From Luteibacter sp. dw_328 (lineage in GTDB: Bacteria > Pseudomonadota > Gammaproteobacteria > Xanthomonadales > Rhodanobacteraceae): DNA of 64,000 bases. Shown here piece after piece: positions 42,403-50,655 of the stretch. Position numbers and translations under genes: made by a program. Below the pieces are notes generated by a model that was given only the letters and a program-made list of their open reading frames with translations, was not told the DNA's origin and did not search any database. The first letter of the stretch is position 1. Every line of letters starts with the position of its first letter. The stretch spans positions 62,001 to 126,000 of the forward strand of contig NZ_JAAVUW010000007.1 in the NCBI RefSeq assembly GCF_018449605.1, read 5' to 3'.

Positions 42403-43655
42403 CGGTCAGCTCCGGCGGGAATGAGGTAAGCCAGGGCCGCCCACGCGCGGCCGTACTCGGCTTGCATGCGTGCGTAGTCGGCGTGGTGGGCGAGTTCGTC
42501 GCGGCGGGCGCTAAGTAGGGGTGCGATGTCGCCACCGCCGCGGTAGGCGGCGAGGGCGAGCGCGACACGATCGCGGGCGAGAGGGAGGAGCACATCGCGG
42601 TGGCGACGCACTTGCGCGCCCCACGCCTCCCATTGCGACCATGCGCGCTGGATGGCCTCGATCTGCGCACGCCTTGCGTCTTCGTGTTCGAAACGCACGG
42701 CATCCAGATCGGCGGCACGCGCGGCGATGCCACGGTCCTGTCGGTTGCGTGTAAACAGCGGCAGGCTGACGCCGACCTGCAAGGAGACCATGTCGGACAG
42801 GCCACGAACGCGCGAGCCGTAGCTCACGCCGAGATTCCAAGCGGGGCGTTTGTCCGCTTGCGCGGCGGTGAGCGCGGCGGCTGCGGCGTCTTCGCGCGCG
42901 GGCCACGCCAGCAAGGCACCCTGCGCGTCGACATGCGCGAGCAGGCCTTTTTCGTCGAAAGGCAGCACGGTGAAGTCCGGCGGATCCGCCAGCGACGCAT
43001 CGTTCGCCGTGTCGACCCAGCGGGCCAGACTGACCCGCGCCTGCGCCTCCTGCGCGGTCGCTTCGTCGAGACGGTTATCCAGATCCAGCGCTTCCATGCG
43101 CGCCGCCAGGACATCCGCCGCGCTACCGGAGGCGCCACGCAGGCGGGCAGTCGCCGCGTCGATGTCCTGATTCCAGGCCGAGCGCAGGGCGCGAAGCATC
43201 GCGATTTCCTGCTGTGCGCCCCAGGCACTGACCCACGCCTCGGCGGTGGCTTGCCGGACGGATGTCGAGGTCGCCACCTCGGTGGCGCCGGCCACCACGG
43301 CCTGCGCCTGACCCATGGCGCGCTCTGCGTTGCGCTTGCTACGCGAGGGCAGCGCCTGGCTGATCCCGACTGTGCGCATGGTCATGTCGTCGCCGCCGGC
43401 GGTGTACGCGCCCGGCCCTTGCGTCGCCAGGTTGTCGATGCCGAAGGTGAGTTGCGGGTCGGGCAGGGCACCGGCGCGGGCGGCTTCCTGACGGGCGGAC
43501 TCCGCCTGCGCGCGGCGCGCTTCGAGCAACGGCGCCTGCGCCACGGCCTGATCAGCGGCGGCTTGCAGGGTAAGGATAGGTGGCGACGCCGCGGCCGCCA
43601 CGACGGGTACTAACGCAGGAACGAGAGCGGCCAAAAGCCGCTTGAACGAAACCAT
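42399..43655 (-). CDS. cusC: Outer-membrane efflux channel CusC/CzcC-like
   Basis: A 418-aa TolC-family channel of the copper/silver pump. ATG 43655 has GGAG 6 nt upstream; a longer reading from 43679 would precede the signal peptide. Signal peptide to the AAAA/SPP region, then two repeated helical hairpins rich in Ala/Gln (QAVAQAPLLEARRAQAESARQEAARAGALPDPQL). ATGA overlap with cusB. Preceded by the copL-like gene. Confidence 0.9.
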   Translation of the reverse strand: MVSFKRLLAALVPALVPVVAAAASPPILTLQAAADQAVAQAPLLEARRAQAESARQEAARAGALPDPQLTFGIDNLATQGPGAYTAGGDDMTMRTVGISQALPSRSKRNAERAMGQAQAVVAGATEVATSTSVRQATAEAWVSAWGAQQEIAMLRALRSAWNQDIDAATARLRGASGSAADVLAARMEALDLDNRLDEATAQEAQARVSLARWVDTANDASLADPPDFTVLPFDEKGLLAHVDAQGALLAWPAREDAAAAALTAAQADKRPAWNLGVSYGSRVRGLSDMVSLQVGVSLPLFTRNRQDRGIAARAADLDAVRFEHEDARRAQIEAIQRAWSQWEAWGAQVRRHRDVLLPLARDRVALALAAYRGGGDIAPLLSARRDELAHHADYARMQAEYGRAWAALAYLIPAGADR

Positions 43656-43722
43656 GATGATCTCCGATCGCAGACACACACGGCCGTGCGCACACGGCCG
43701 ACGAGGGACGTGCGATCGGGGT

Positions 43723-44139
43723 CTAGATCAGGAGCGTGCAGAACCGCAGCGAGGGCGGTGGATCAGGCCGGAGCAGGGTCGGGTCCGGCAGCGCGACGCG
43801 TTCCGGGCAATCGGACAGCGTGGCCGTCAGGACCGGCCAGTCGGCGGGCAGGAGCAAGGGCGGCAGCGTCGGCACGCGGGCATCGGGCACGGCCGAGGTG
43901 TGGTCGGCGCAGTGTTCCGCGCAGCGCGGATCGGTGCCGTGCATGCTGGGGGCGTGGCTCGTTGGCGCGGCGGCCATCGCCATGTCCGCACACCCGCCGG
44001 CCATGACCATGGCGGTCGGCTGGGTCGGCAGGGTGCACACATAAGCCGCCATCGCCAGCTGCTGGAACAGCAGGCAGAACATCACCAGCCCGATGGAGAG
44101 GGCTCGACGGCGGCGGCTAAGGCGGAAGCGGGGACGCAT
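43723..44139 (-). CDS. CopL-like Cys/His/Met-rich secreted protein
   Basis: A 138-aa protein with an N-terminal hydrophobic segment (ALSIGLVMFCLLFQQLAMAA) and a short mature domain rich in metal ligands (GGCADMAMAA, APSMHGTDPRCAEHCADH). It leads the cus operon, 67 nt before cusC. In Xanthomonadales, CopL-type small proteins precede copper resistance genes and are needed for copper-induced expression. Similarity is in composition and position rather than a clear domain; DUF2946 is an alternative. Confidence 0.65.
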   Translation of the reverse strand: MRPRFRLSRRRRALSIGLVMFCLLFQQLAMAAYVCTLPTQPTAMVMAGGCADMAMAAAPTSHAPSMHGTDPRCAEHCADHTSAVPDARVPTLPPLLLPADWPVLTATLSDCPERVALPDPTLLRPDPPPSLRFCTLLI

Positions 44140-44240
44140 GGCGGGGTATTCTAGAACAGCTGGACCTGGGTCCTGTCAAGTGGGGCGCGCACTTGCCGGG
44201 CATAGGCAGGATCACAAGGACAACGGCGATTCATCCCATG

Positions 44241-44690
44241 ATGAGCAAGCAGCACTATAAAAAGGCCACTGGCATCATTGGGGGTGATGATGCGGATACT
44301 GCAAAGGCCTACATACAGTCCTTCTCTTGGTGCCCACCGATCAAGGACATGTACTTCGCGTGCGGGGTTGGCGGAGTAGTCGCCGTGTTCATAGTGGAGT
44401 TTCTTCAGAAAATCCAAGGCTACGATGAGGAGCTTTGGGTAGTCGTTGGTGACGTACCTAGCGCCTATTTAGTTGTCGAGCCGATGGACGACGAGGCGCA
44501 GGCGCTTGAGCGATATTGCGAATTGATGGATCAGTGGATAGCCGCGGTTCGCAGCGCCGATGACCTTAGCAAAGTGTTTCCGGTATCGGCCGAGCCAACT
44601 GTCAAGCACGCGGACATGTTGCGCAGCCGGATAGAACTGTTGCGTTCCGCGCTAATTCCGCGAATAGAAAGGCGAACGGAACGAACCTAA
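44241..44690 (+). CDS. Hypothetical soluble protein, DUF4826-like in part
   Basis: A 149-aa protein from ATG 44241 (ATG 44238 directly before it is an alternative). The central ELWVVVGDVPSAYLVVE resembles the GDLP/GDxPxxY signature of DUF4826-like proteins, and the remainder is helical (ALERYCELMDQWIAAVRSADDL). No signal peptide. It lies divergent from the copL-like gene and starts a run of small accessory genes. Function unknown; immunity-like by size and context only. Confidence 0.55.
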   Translation: MSKQHYKKATGIIGGDDADTAKAYIQSFSWCPPIKDMYFACGVGGVVAVFIVEFLQKIQGYDEELWVVVGDVPSAYLVVEPMDDEAQALERYCELMDQWIAAVRSADDLSKVFPVSAEPTVKHADMLRSRIELLRSALIPRIERRTERT

Positions 44691-44761
44691 CGATCATCTG
44701 ATCAATCCTATTGTTGGGTCCGTTCACGCCGTTTACGTCAATGTGTGTCGAGAGGTTACTG

Positions 44762-45202
44762 ATGCGCGCACATCTGCCTGCGTTCTCGTTACTAGTGTTG
44801 GGGCTTCTTCTGTCCGCATCGACGAGCGCCTCTGAGTCGACGTCGGTTGATACGGTTTCGTCTCTCAATCAACGTAGGGGGGAGTTTGACGGTAAGGACG
44901 TCAGGCTCAAGGGCTACCTGTGGATCGGGCCCGAGCAGTTGTACATTGTCGACAGAAAATTCGACAACGATGATGCGTGGCAGAAAAACTCAGGCTGTCT
45001 GAGCCTTTTGAATGCGGGAAGCCTGGGATCCATGGCAAAGACGTTGACGGGCAAGTACGTAGAGATTACGGGACGTTTCGTCGCGGATTCCTCGTCTTAC
45101 GGTGTCAGCCTTATGGTGTGCGGATCAACGGGACTGGATCTTGGCGCCCGTCCGGAGGAACGCATCAAGGTCATTGCTAGCCCGGGACCTAGGGGGAAAT
45201 AG
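44762..45202 (+). CDS. Small secreted protein with an OB-like domain
   Basis: A 146-aa protein from ATG 44762 with GAGAGG upstream. Signal peptide LPAFSLLVLGLLLSASTSAS, closely similar to that of the gene at 45712. The mature part reads as beta strands (GKDVRLKGYLWIGPEQLYIV, GKYVEITGRFV), as in OB-type folds, with two Cys. It is 1 nt from the next gene, so probably one transcript. No family name. Confidence 0.6.
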   Translation: MRAHLPAFSLLVLGLLLSASTSASESTSVDTVSSLNQRRGEFDGKDVRLKGYLWIGPEQLYIVDRKFDNDDAWQKNSGCLSLLNAGSLGSMAKTLTGKYVEITGRFVADSSSYGVSLMVCGSTGLDLGARPEERIKVIASPGPRGK

Positions 45203-45203
45203 C

Positions 45204-45698
45204 ATGAACCTATCGACGATCAGGAACTGCTTTGTGTTTCTCCTGCTGCTTGCTGGCGCTACGTCCAACACCGCAGTGGCCGCCGAAAGTATTGCTGTCT
45301 GCACTTCATTGCCTGCCAATGGTTCATTGATCAAGACCGATGGCGGTCACAAACTCGTACTTACCGTCACCAATCCAACGGACGTCGCAGTCGACCTCAT
45401 GGCATTCTACTTCGAGTCAGACTTGCTTCGATTGAGCGCCGTCGAGAAAGAAAACAATCGGCCTTTGCGTACACTGGTTCCGTTAGTGTCACCAGGCGTT
45501 TCGCCGATCACAATTCGAGCCAAGGATAAGTTCGTCCGGGAGTTCGATCTGGTCTCAATCTTTCCTGACCTCGAATCGACGCTGACCCGGTCGGCCGTCG
45601 CGGTCTCTTGGAGGCTCAAGCTGGATCCTGGCCCGGGCTGCTTTTCGGAGGTGATCGAGACCACGTTCGCTATTCCTAAGAATGCTGGTGCGCCATGA
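45204..45698 (+). CDS. Secreted beta-sandwich-like protein
   Basis: A 164-aa protein from ATG 45204 with AGGGGGA upstream. Signal peptide to about residue 27 (SNTAVAA), then Ig-like strands (HKLVLTVTNPTDVAVDLMAFYFESDLL). Two Cys (AVCTSL, GCFSEV) may form a disulfide. Middle member of a three-gene secreted set. No family recognised. Confidence 0.6.
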   Translation: MNLSTIRNCFVFLLLLAGATSNTAVAAESIAVCTSLPANGSLIKTDGGHKLVLTVTNPTDVAVDLMAFYFESDLLRLSAVEKENNRPLRTLVPLVSPGVSPITIRAKDKFVREFDLVSIFPDLESTLTRSAVAVSWRLKLDPGPGCFSEVIETTFAIPKNAGAP

Positions 45699-45711
45699 TC
45701 TGGAGTCGAGC

Positions 45712-46065
45712 ATGTACCGCTTGGGCAAGTTTTCGCTACTAGTCGTGGGGCTTCTTCTGTCTTTCTCGGCCAGCGCTTCCGCGCCGCATACGATGAATGC
45801 GCGTGTCATCGCGGTATCAGAAACGCCGAGGGTGCCATCAGGCGTCATCATCAGCTGGGTGGATATTACGGTGACTGAGCACGGGACCGCGACGACAAAG
45901 CTGAAACTTGCCTATGTTTCAGCCGCGACGAAGCTTCCCCGTGTCAGCGAACATTGTGTCTTCACCGTACATGGCGAGCGCAGTGGAAGCACTCGCGACA
46001 GGAATGGGGTGGCTGTCGATGATTCGATCGTGGTTGATGACTTTCAGTGCGGCTGGGCCAGGTGA
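45712..46065 (+). CDS. Small secreted protein sharing its signal peptide with the gene at 44762
   Basis: A 117-aa protein from ATG 45712. The signal peptide GKFSLLVVGLLLSFSASAS is a near copy of the one at 44762, and the DNA is similar over about 50 bases, but the mature domains differ (here ARVIAVSETPRVPSGVIISW and two Cys near the end). This suggests shuffling or duplication of the leader. Last of three adjacent secreted-protein genes. Confidence 0.58.
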   Translation: MYRLGKFSLLVVGLLLSFSASASAPHTMNARVIAVSETPRVPSGVIISWVDITVTEHGTATTKLKLAYVSAATKLPRVSEHCVFTVHGERSGSTRDRNGVAVDDSIVVDDFQCGWAR

Positions 46066-46164
46066 GGTATCGGTGCCAGAACGAGCCGTCACCACAAGAT
46101 CGCCGGCAGGAGATTGCTCAAGAGCGACGAGACAGCCTGGGTCCGAAAGATTGAGTCGAGATCT

Positions 46165-46500
46165 ATGATCGATATTCAGCACGCATTTCAAAAAGACAGT
46201 CTCAAGCGAGTGCTGTCGTCACTTGGAACTCTCCCCGAAAGACTTATGCCTAAGTATTTTGGGTATGACGAAGATATCTATTCGCGAGAGGATCTCGTGA
46301 ATGATGATGCGCGGTTCGAACTTTTTCTTCAAAGTGCAGAAAGCGGATTTTTCTCTATGCCGAAGATGTTTCTTACACATTCATCGTCGAATCCGCCATT
46401 CTCAAGGTTCATGTTTTCGATGCCAGCGTTCACGATGGCATAGCGATATTTCGTGGTCTATCGGCTTGTGGGTCCATCTTCGGATATGCGGCTGAAATGC
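46165..46500 (+). pseudogene. Frameshifted hypothetical gene
   Basis: From ATG 46165 the frame reads a plausible soluble protein (MIDIQHAFQKDSLKRVLSSL, then YFGYDEDIYSREDL) until a T-run near 46352. There it leaves a good frame; one extra base in the run would continue as FLYAEDVSYTFIVESAILKV and HDGIAIFRGLSA. As written the frame ends at 46443 with uncharacteristic sequence. I read this as a one-base deletion in a homopolymer, either a real mutation or a sequencing error. The original 3' end is unclear, so the right boundary is approximate. Confidence 0.5.
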
Positions 46501-46570
46501 ATCGAGCCGCCATTAGTGGCGGAGAGGCGCCACGTAACGGTCGAAGCGATTCGGACGTTCATGACTGGTA

Positions 46571-46906
46571 TCAGGCGACGGTCGGTGCGGCGCTCACGTG
46601 CACCAATGCCGGCGCGTGGATCGTGGCTTTCACCAGTTCCGCAAAGATTCCGGACAAGGCGTTCATGCTCGGATTGCCACGTGGTGAAAGCATTCGGTGC
46701 AACGACTTCGGCGGCGTTCCCGTGACCCGTGCGAGAGTTTCGAAGCCAAGCAAGCCATGAGTGAGGTCACGCATTAGCAGACGTGCGGCCTCGGCTTCGC
46801 CGTTGACCATGAGTGCCATGGCTTCGTCCAAGAGCGCGCTTGCAAATTCTGGATCTTCCTTGATGCGGTTCGCGATCGTGTCGCGGTAGTCCACTGTAAG
46901 TGCCAT
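46571..46906 (-). CDS. HigA-like antitoxin (XRE/HTH)
   Basis: A 111-aa protein with helix-turn-helix features in its C-terminal half (GLLGFETLARVTGTPPKSLHRMLSPRGNPSMNALSGIF), typical of addiction-module antidote proteins. It binds and neutralises the upstream toxin and represses the pair. Gene order is toxin first, antitoxin second, as in higBA-type loci; the gap is 44 nt. Confidence 0.82.
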   Translation of the reverse strand: MALTVDYRDTIANRIKEDPEFASALLDEAMALMVNGEAEAARLLMRDLTHGLLGFETLARVTGTPPKSLHRMLSPRGNPSMNALSGIFAELVKATIHAPALVHVSAAPTVA

Positions 46907-46950
46907 GAAGGCTTTCCTTAATCAGGATATTGATGCCGTCGTTTAGAGGG

Positions 46951-47346
46951 CTATTTTCGTTTCGTGGATTTGCCAGTTTGAACCTTCGCATCCTTGCTGG
47001 CTTCTTTGGCGGTCTTCGCCGCCGCTTTCTTTCGTTCTTTGTATTCTGCTGCCAGCGTGGCGGCAGCGGTGACTTCAGCGGACTGGTTGCCTTTGTCGCT
47101 ACCTCCGAGCATCACCACCAGTTGATCGCCATCCTGGTGAACGTAGAGGCGGATGCCCGGTCCCCAATCAATGCGCCATTCTGCGAGCCCGCTTCCGAGG
47201 CCTTTTAGTCCACTGGTGTTGCCAGCAGCCATGCGGGCAACGGCAGTAGCCGCTTTAGCTGCTGCTTGCGGAGCAAGGCTGTTGAAAAACTCGCGGTAGT
47301 GGTTTCGCCCGTCTGATGAAACGTATTCCTGAACTATTGTGGCCAT
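46951..47346 (-). CDS. HigB/RelE-type toxin (addiction module killer)
   Basis: A 131-aa protein. Residues ~55-90 carry LAEWRIDWGPGIRLYVHQDGDQLVVMLGGSDK, the core of the 'addiction module killer' branch of RelE-like ribosome-dependent mRNA interferases. The Lys-rich C-terminal extension (EYKERKKAAAKTAKEASKDA) is longer than in typical 100-aa members. It precedes the antitoxin gene and is preceded by a palindromic operator at 47370-47393. Confidence 0.82.
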   Translation of the reverse strand: MATIVQEYVSSDGRNHYREFFNSLAPQAAAKAATAVARMAAGNTSGLKGLGSGLAEWRIDWGPGIRLYVHQDGDQLVVMLGGSDKGNQSAEVTAAATLAAEYKERKKAAAKTAKEASKDAKVQTGKSTKRK

Positions 47347-47369
47347 CAGCCAATCCTTTGTTATGCCAA

Positions 47370-47393
47370 AATGGTATCATATGTGGTACCATT
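47370..47393. promoter_or_regulatory. Toxin-antitoxin operator palindrome
   Basis: Arms AATGGTA and TACCATT separated by 10 nt, the inner part also partly symmetric. It lies 24 nt upstream of the toxin start, where an antitoxin-bound operator overlapping the promoter is expected. Confidence 0.7.
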
Positions 47394-47520
47394 AAAACAA
47401 GGATCCGAGATCGTGCAGCAGAGCCAGCACCATGCTCAGGAGATAGAGCAGGGGTCGGCCATGGGATGGCTCTAGCGCCGCTCGCAAGATTTGATACGGC
47501 CGAGGCTCACGATCGGCCGC

Positions 47521-48015
47521 ATGACCACCGCAGCCCTACCTGACCCTCTGACCGACGATGACGTGCGCTGGCTGGTCGTTCGTACCGCCTCCTCGCTGGC
47601 GAGGCTCTGGGCACGGCTGAAACGCTTCGCCAGTCAGCCAGGACGACATCCCATGCGCGTCCTCGAGGCCCGAGAAGTCAGCCTCGGGGAGCCTTGGCTG
47701 AGCGATGTGCCGCCGAACACGTCCTTCGACGGGATCCTGTTTGCCGTCAAGTTGGCCCAAGGTCTGTTGCTTCGCGAGGCTGCCAGCCACAAGCCGCCCG
47801 ATCACCGGCAGCTGTGCCTGATCGTGCAGCATGTCAGCTGTGGTGCGACCCACTGGTCGGCGAACTCTCTTCGTCTGGCTGAAGTGCTCGGCGTGTGCCT
47901 GGCGGCTCGTCCGCGGGACGAACCTGGGTCAGACCTTCATAGGGAAATCTACGCCTTGGATGGCACCTATGCGGAGACAAAGGCCGCCATGGTCGCCGGG
48001 CAGGGTGGCCGGTAG
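47521..48015 (+). CDS. Hypothetical protein
   Basis: A 164-aa protein from ATG 47521; an earlier TTG at 47491 is less likely. It is mostly helical with LTDDDVRWLVVRTASSLARLWARLK at the start and SFDGILFAVKLAQGLLLREAA in the middle. No signal peptide or known motif. The ribosome site is weak. Divergent from the toxin-antitoxin operon. Confidence 0.45.
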   Translation: MTTAALPDPLTDDDVRWLVVRTASSLARLWARLKRFASQPGRHPMRVLEAREVSLGEPWLSDVPPNTSFDGILFAVKLAQGLLLREAASHKPPDHRQLCLIVQHVSCGATHWSANSLRLAEVLGVCLAARPRDEPGSDLHREIYALDGTYAETKAAMVAGQGGR

Positions 48016-48192
48016 CGCGGATCCATTGCGTCCGGGTTATACAAAAACGGCAGAGCACATGACTGGGCGCGGCTCGGGCATCCTCGTGGACGCCTTGGTA
48101 TCACGAAATTGTTAGAGTGAGCATCGCCGAGGGAGGGGGCGACGCGTATCGGCATTGGGGTAGTCACTCTCTTTTTACTTATAGGGACGTCC

Positions 48193-48750
48193 ATGAGCAC
48201 GCTGATCGTTCGTAGCCTCGATCTCCGTACCTGTCGGCTCGTAGTGGCCCTACTGGGCTTTCTGGCTACCCCCGCCATCTCCGTCGGCTCTCCCGCGCTT
48301 CCTCAGATGCAGGCCACCGCCCAGGCCGCCGAAGAGGCAGGGCTGCATCGTCCACCGGATCTCGAAGACCTCTGGCTCACGGTCCTGCTCAAGATGGCTC
48401 CCAGCACACCGCCTTCCTCAGGAGGCTACGGAAGCACCTGGTACGTCAGCGTCAGCACTGGCGGCGAAAAACCTGTCGATCTCCCAGCAGCCGCCATCGC
48501 CAGGACACAGATCGCGGGCATTACGATCCTTCCGGCTAGTGCCGCGCCAAGTGCCACGGCGAGCGACAACGCCGTGCAAGGCGAATATCACATCAGCATC
48601 GGCCTCCCGCAGAAACGGCCGGATGGCAATTACGACGTCACGTACGGGCACTACTGCGGCGTGATGTGCGCAGGCTCGATGACATCCGTCGTATCTCACG
48701 ACCATTGGGGCTGGCGCATCGTTTCTAGCCGGAGCAACTGGGTGTCCTGA
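48193..48750 (+). CDS. Secreted protein of unknown family, short paralogue
   Basis: A 185-aa exported protein (signal peptide through TPAISVG). From PPDLEDLWLTVLLK to the end it parallels the gene at 29022 (STWYVSVSTGGEKPVDLP, GEYHISIGLP, RPDGNYDVTYGHYCGV, SHDHWGWRIVSSRSNWVS). The central ~80 residues of the long copy are missing here: PALPQMQATAQAAEEAGLH joins directly. The conserved half is therefore an independent domain. The next gene follows after 32 nt. Confidence 0.68.
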   Translation: MSTLIVRSLDLRTCRLVVALLGFLATPAISVGSPALPQMQATAQAAEEAGLHRPPDLEDLWLTVLLKMAPSTPPSSGGYGSTWYVSVSTGGEKPVDLPAAAIARTQIAGITILPASAAPSATASDNAVQGEYHISIGLPQKRPDGNYDVTYGHYCGVMCAGSMTSVVSHDHWGWRIVSSRSNWVS

Positions 48751-48782
48751 AGCGCGTCCATCCATCGCGACGGAGTCATGCC

Positions 48783-49535
48783 ATGCAGAAGATCGGTGTT
48801 CTCTTCCTGCTAGCCATGTTGGCGACCGGCACGGTGGTGGCTGACAGTCGGCCCAAAGCCTTTCCCGACGAAGCCACGCTACGGCAACGCCTGAGCATCG
48901 ACCCCCATTCGAAACTCGTGCTGCGCGGTCGCGATGGTTCACCTATCGGCATCAAGGCGTTTCTGGCTGGCGCGAACGCTCCGGGCGGTGAGTTCTCTTT
49001 CATTCCTGACCCGGGTAGCGGCATTGTCACGCTGACGCTCAGCAAGCTGCCCTCGAAGCCGCTGAACAAGTGGGGCGATTTGGTCATCGGCGATCCGCTA
49101 CCTGCCTTCACGTTGCCCTCGAGCGAAGGCCGCACCATCCGCTCGCATCGCTTCGACCATGACCTCACCGTCGTCAACTTTTTCTTTTACGAATGCACTG
49201 GATGCATCGCCGAGATTCCTGCGCTCAATGCATTCCACGCGGCGCATCCGGAGATCGGTGCGCTGGGGTTAACGTACGAGGCAAAGGAAGGATTAGCCGC
49301 CTTCCGAAAGAAGTACGGGATGCAGTGGGAAATCGTCACGGGCGCCGTCTCCTTTTTCGACAGGGCCAACATCGCGATGTATCCAACGCTTGGCATCGTG
49401 GATCGACATGGCCGCCTGCTGGACTTGCAAGGCAGCTGGACGTTGCATCCTGCCGGGCGGAAGCTAGAGGCAGACGATGTAGCGCGATGGGTGGCGACTT
49501 ACGCGCGAACCAACACGCGTGATACCGGCAACTAG
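48783..49535 (+). CDS. TlpA-like thioredoxin-fold protein
   Basis: A 250-aa exported protein (signal peptide to residue ~17, VVADS). A domain of ~80 residues precedes the thioredoxin fold, which starts at GDPLPAFTLPSSEGRTI and has the redox pair Cys138-T-G-Cys141 in FYECTGC and a cis-Pro in MYPTLGIVD. TlpA/AhpC-type reductases act on periplasmic disulfides or heme maturation proteins. GGAG precedes the ATG. Partner unknown. Confidence 0.8.
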   Translation: MQKIGVLFLLAMLATGTVVADSRPKAFPDEATLRQRLSIDPHSKLVLRGRDGSPIGIKAFLAGANAPGGEFSFIPDPGSGIVTLTLSKLPSKPLNKWGDLVIGDPLPAFTLPSSEGRTIRSHRFDHDLTVVNFFFYECTGCIAEIPALNAFHAAHPEIGALGLTYEAKEGLAAFRKKYGMQWEIVTGAVSFFDRANIAMYPTLGIVDRHGRLLDLQGSWTLHPAGRKLEADDVARWVATYARTNTRDTGN

Positions 49536-49569
49536 GTACGTGGAAGCGAAGCGTGATCCGCTGGAAGCA

Positions 49570-49668
49570 TCACGTAGGTCGGCGAGACTCCTGGGTGTCG
49601 AAGGCATGCGCTGAGGGCAGGGTGACAAGCGTGGCGAAGCCGAGTATGAAGCGCTTAGGGAATGTCAT
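49570..49668 (-). CDS. Very short ORF consisting mostly of a signal peptide
   Basis: From ATG 49668 on the minus strand, with GGAG 7 nt upstream, a 32-aa frame reads MTFPKRFILGFATLVTLPSA followed by only a dozen residues. It looks like the remains of a secreted protein whose mature part was lost, or a microprotein. Low confidence. Confidence 0.3.
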   Translation of the reverse strand: MTFPKRFILGFATLVTLPSAHAFDTQESRRPT

Positions 49669-49758
49669 CGCAGGTCTCCGTGGACGGTCTGGCGGCAGCT
49701 GGCGCCAAGGATAGGTCCCTACCGATTGGCGGCACCAGACCCGTTGGAGCAATGACGT

Positions 49759-50019
49759 ATGGCATTTACAAAGAGGCTGGCGTGCCTCCTTTTCATCTGC
49801 GTTTGCACGCTTGGAAGCGTACGTGCCGCCGAGAAAGATCTGCGGAAGTATCCCTGCGATGTCTACATGTCGTCGGCCTGTATGCGACTGCCGAACGAGA
49901 TGTCGGTCAGCTACCGCGTCCCCGCCGATTTCGGCATCTACACCGTGCAGTCGTCAGGGAAGAATCTCCTTTCGGTCTACGTGGGCAGTGCACCTCAGCT
50001 TCCGACTGGCGTTCCTTGA
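49759..50019 (+). CDS. Small secreted protein
   Basis: An 86-aa protein with signal peptide LACLLFICVCTLGSVRAA and a short mature domain containing two Cys (YPCDVYMSSACMRL), likely disulfide-bonded in the periplasm. GGAG precedes the ATG. The stop is 1 nt before the next ATG, so the two genes are cotranscribed. Possibly a remnant, as the mature part is only about 60 aa. Not recognised. Confidence 0.5.
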   Translation: MAFTKRLACLLFICVCTLGSVRAAEKDLRKYPCDVYMSSACMRLPNEMSVSYRVPADFGIYTVQSSGKNLLSVYVGSAPQLPTGVP

Positions 50020-50020
50020 T

Positions 50021-50605
50021 ATGAGTGAGCTGTCGGAGATTGACCAACTGGTGGCCGGCATCAGGGAGCTTGGTGACGCGAAGGCCCTGGCGTTCGGCAT
50101 CTGCTTGCTTGAGCGGGCCATGCCGGCCTTCTTTCAGTTCCAATGTGACACGGGGTGGGTCGGCGGCGGCGTCATGCGCGCGGCCGTTGCCCGGTGTTGG
50201 GCGGTGCTGGAGGGTAGTCCGGCCGAGGCGGTCAAGTTCGTATCCGTCGCGGAATGCGAGCGTGCTGTGCCGGATTCCGAAGGCCGGTACGACTCTGACT
50301 ACACGTCGGCCGCTATCGATGCGGTGGATATGGCGTGCAACCTGCTGGGCTTCGTCGAGAGCGGAGATATCGAACTCATCGTCGACTCCGTCACTGCACA
50401 AACGGACACGATCGATCTGTTCGTTCAGCAGTCGGATGGCTCGGTGCATTCGCTTCTGAACGACGAGCTCGATCTGATGCAGGCCGACCTCGATTTTTTA
50501 AGGGTAATTCACGGCGGCGAAAGGATGCTTTTCCCGGCACTCTTGAAGCGCGTCTCTGATCTTGAGTACAGGACGCTCCGGTTGACGCTTCCGCGCGTTT
50601 CTTGA
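50021..50605 (+). CDS. DUF416-like protein
   Basis: A 194-aa soluble protein from ATG 50021. Residues ~18-45 read KALAFGICLLERAMPAFFQF, close to the DUF416 pattern (Phe-rich helix, Glu-Arg, Pro, Phe), and the next segment MRAAVARCWAVLEG also fits. DUF416 proteins are small helical proteins often found as immunity-like genes. Directly follows the small secreted protein. Family call is from pattern. Confidence 0.6.
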   Translation: MSELSEIDQLVAGIRELGDAKALAFGICLLERAMPAFFQFQCDTGWVGGGVMRAAVARCWAVLEGSPAEAVKFVSVAECERAVPDSEGRYDSDYTSAAIDAVDMACNLLGFVESGDIELIVDSVTAQTDTIDLFVQQSDGSVHSLLNDELDLMQADLDFLRVIHGGERMLFPALLKRVSDLEYRTLRLTLPRVS

Positions 50606-50655
50606 AGCACGGATTCACGCGTCACGTCCCGGTGAGCTTGCTCCGGGCATACGCC

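Noticed and set aside
42600-43613. A 337-codon plus-strand frame inside cusC
   Set aside because: Complete overlap with a well-supported outer-membrane channel gene on the other strand; no recognisable protein features.
46497-46760. Plus-strand frame starting at ATG 46497
   Set aside because: It mostly lies antisense to the HigA-like antitoxin; only its upstream in-frame part is used as evidence for the frameshifted gene.
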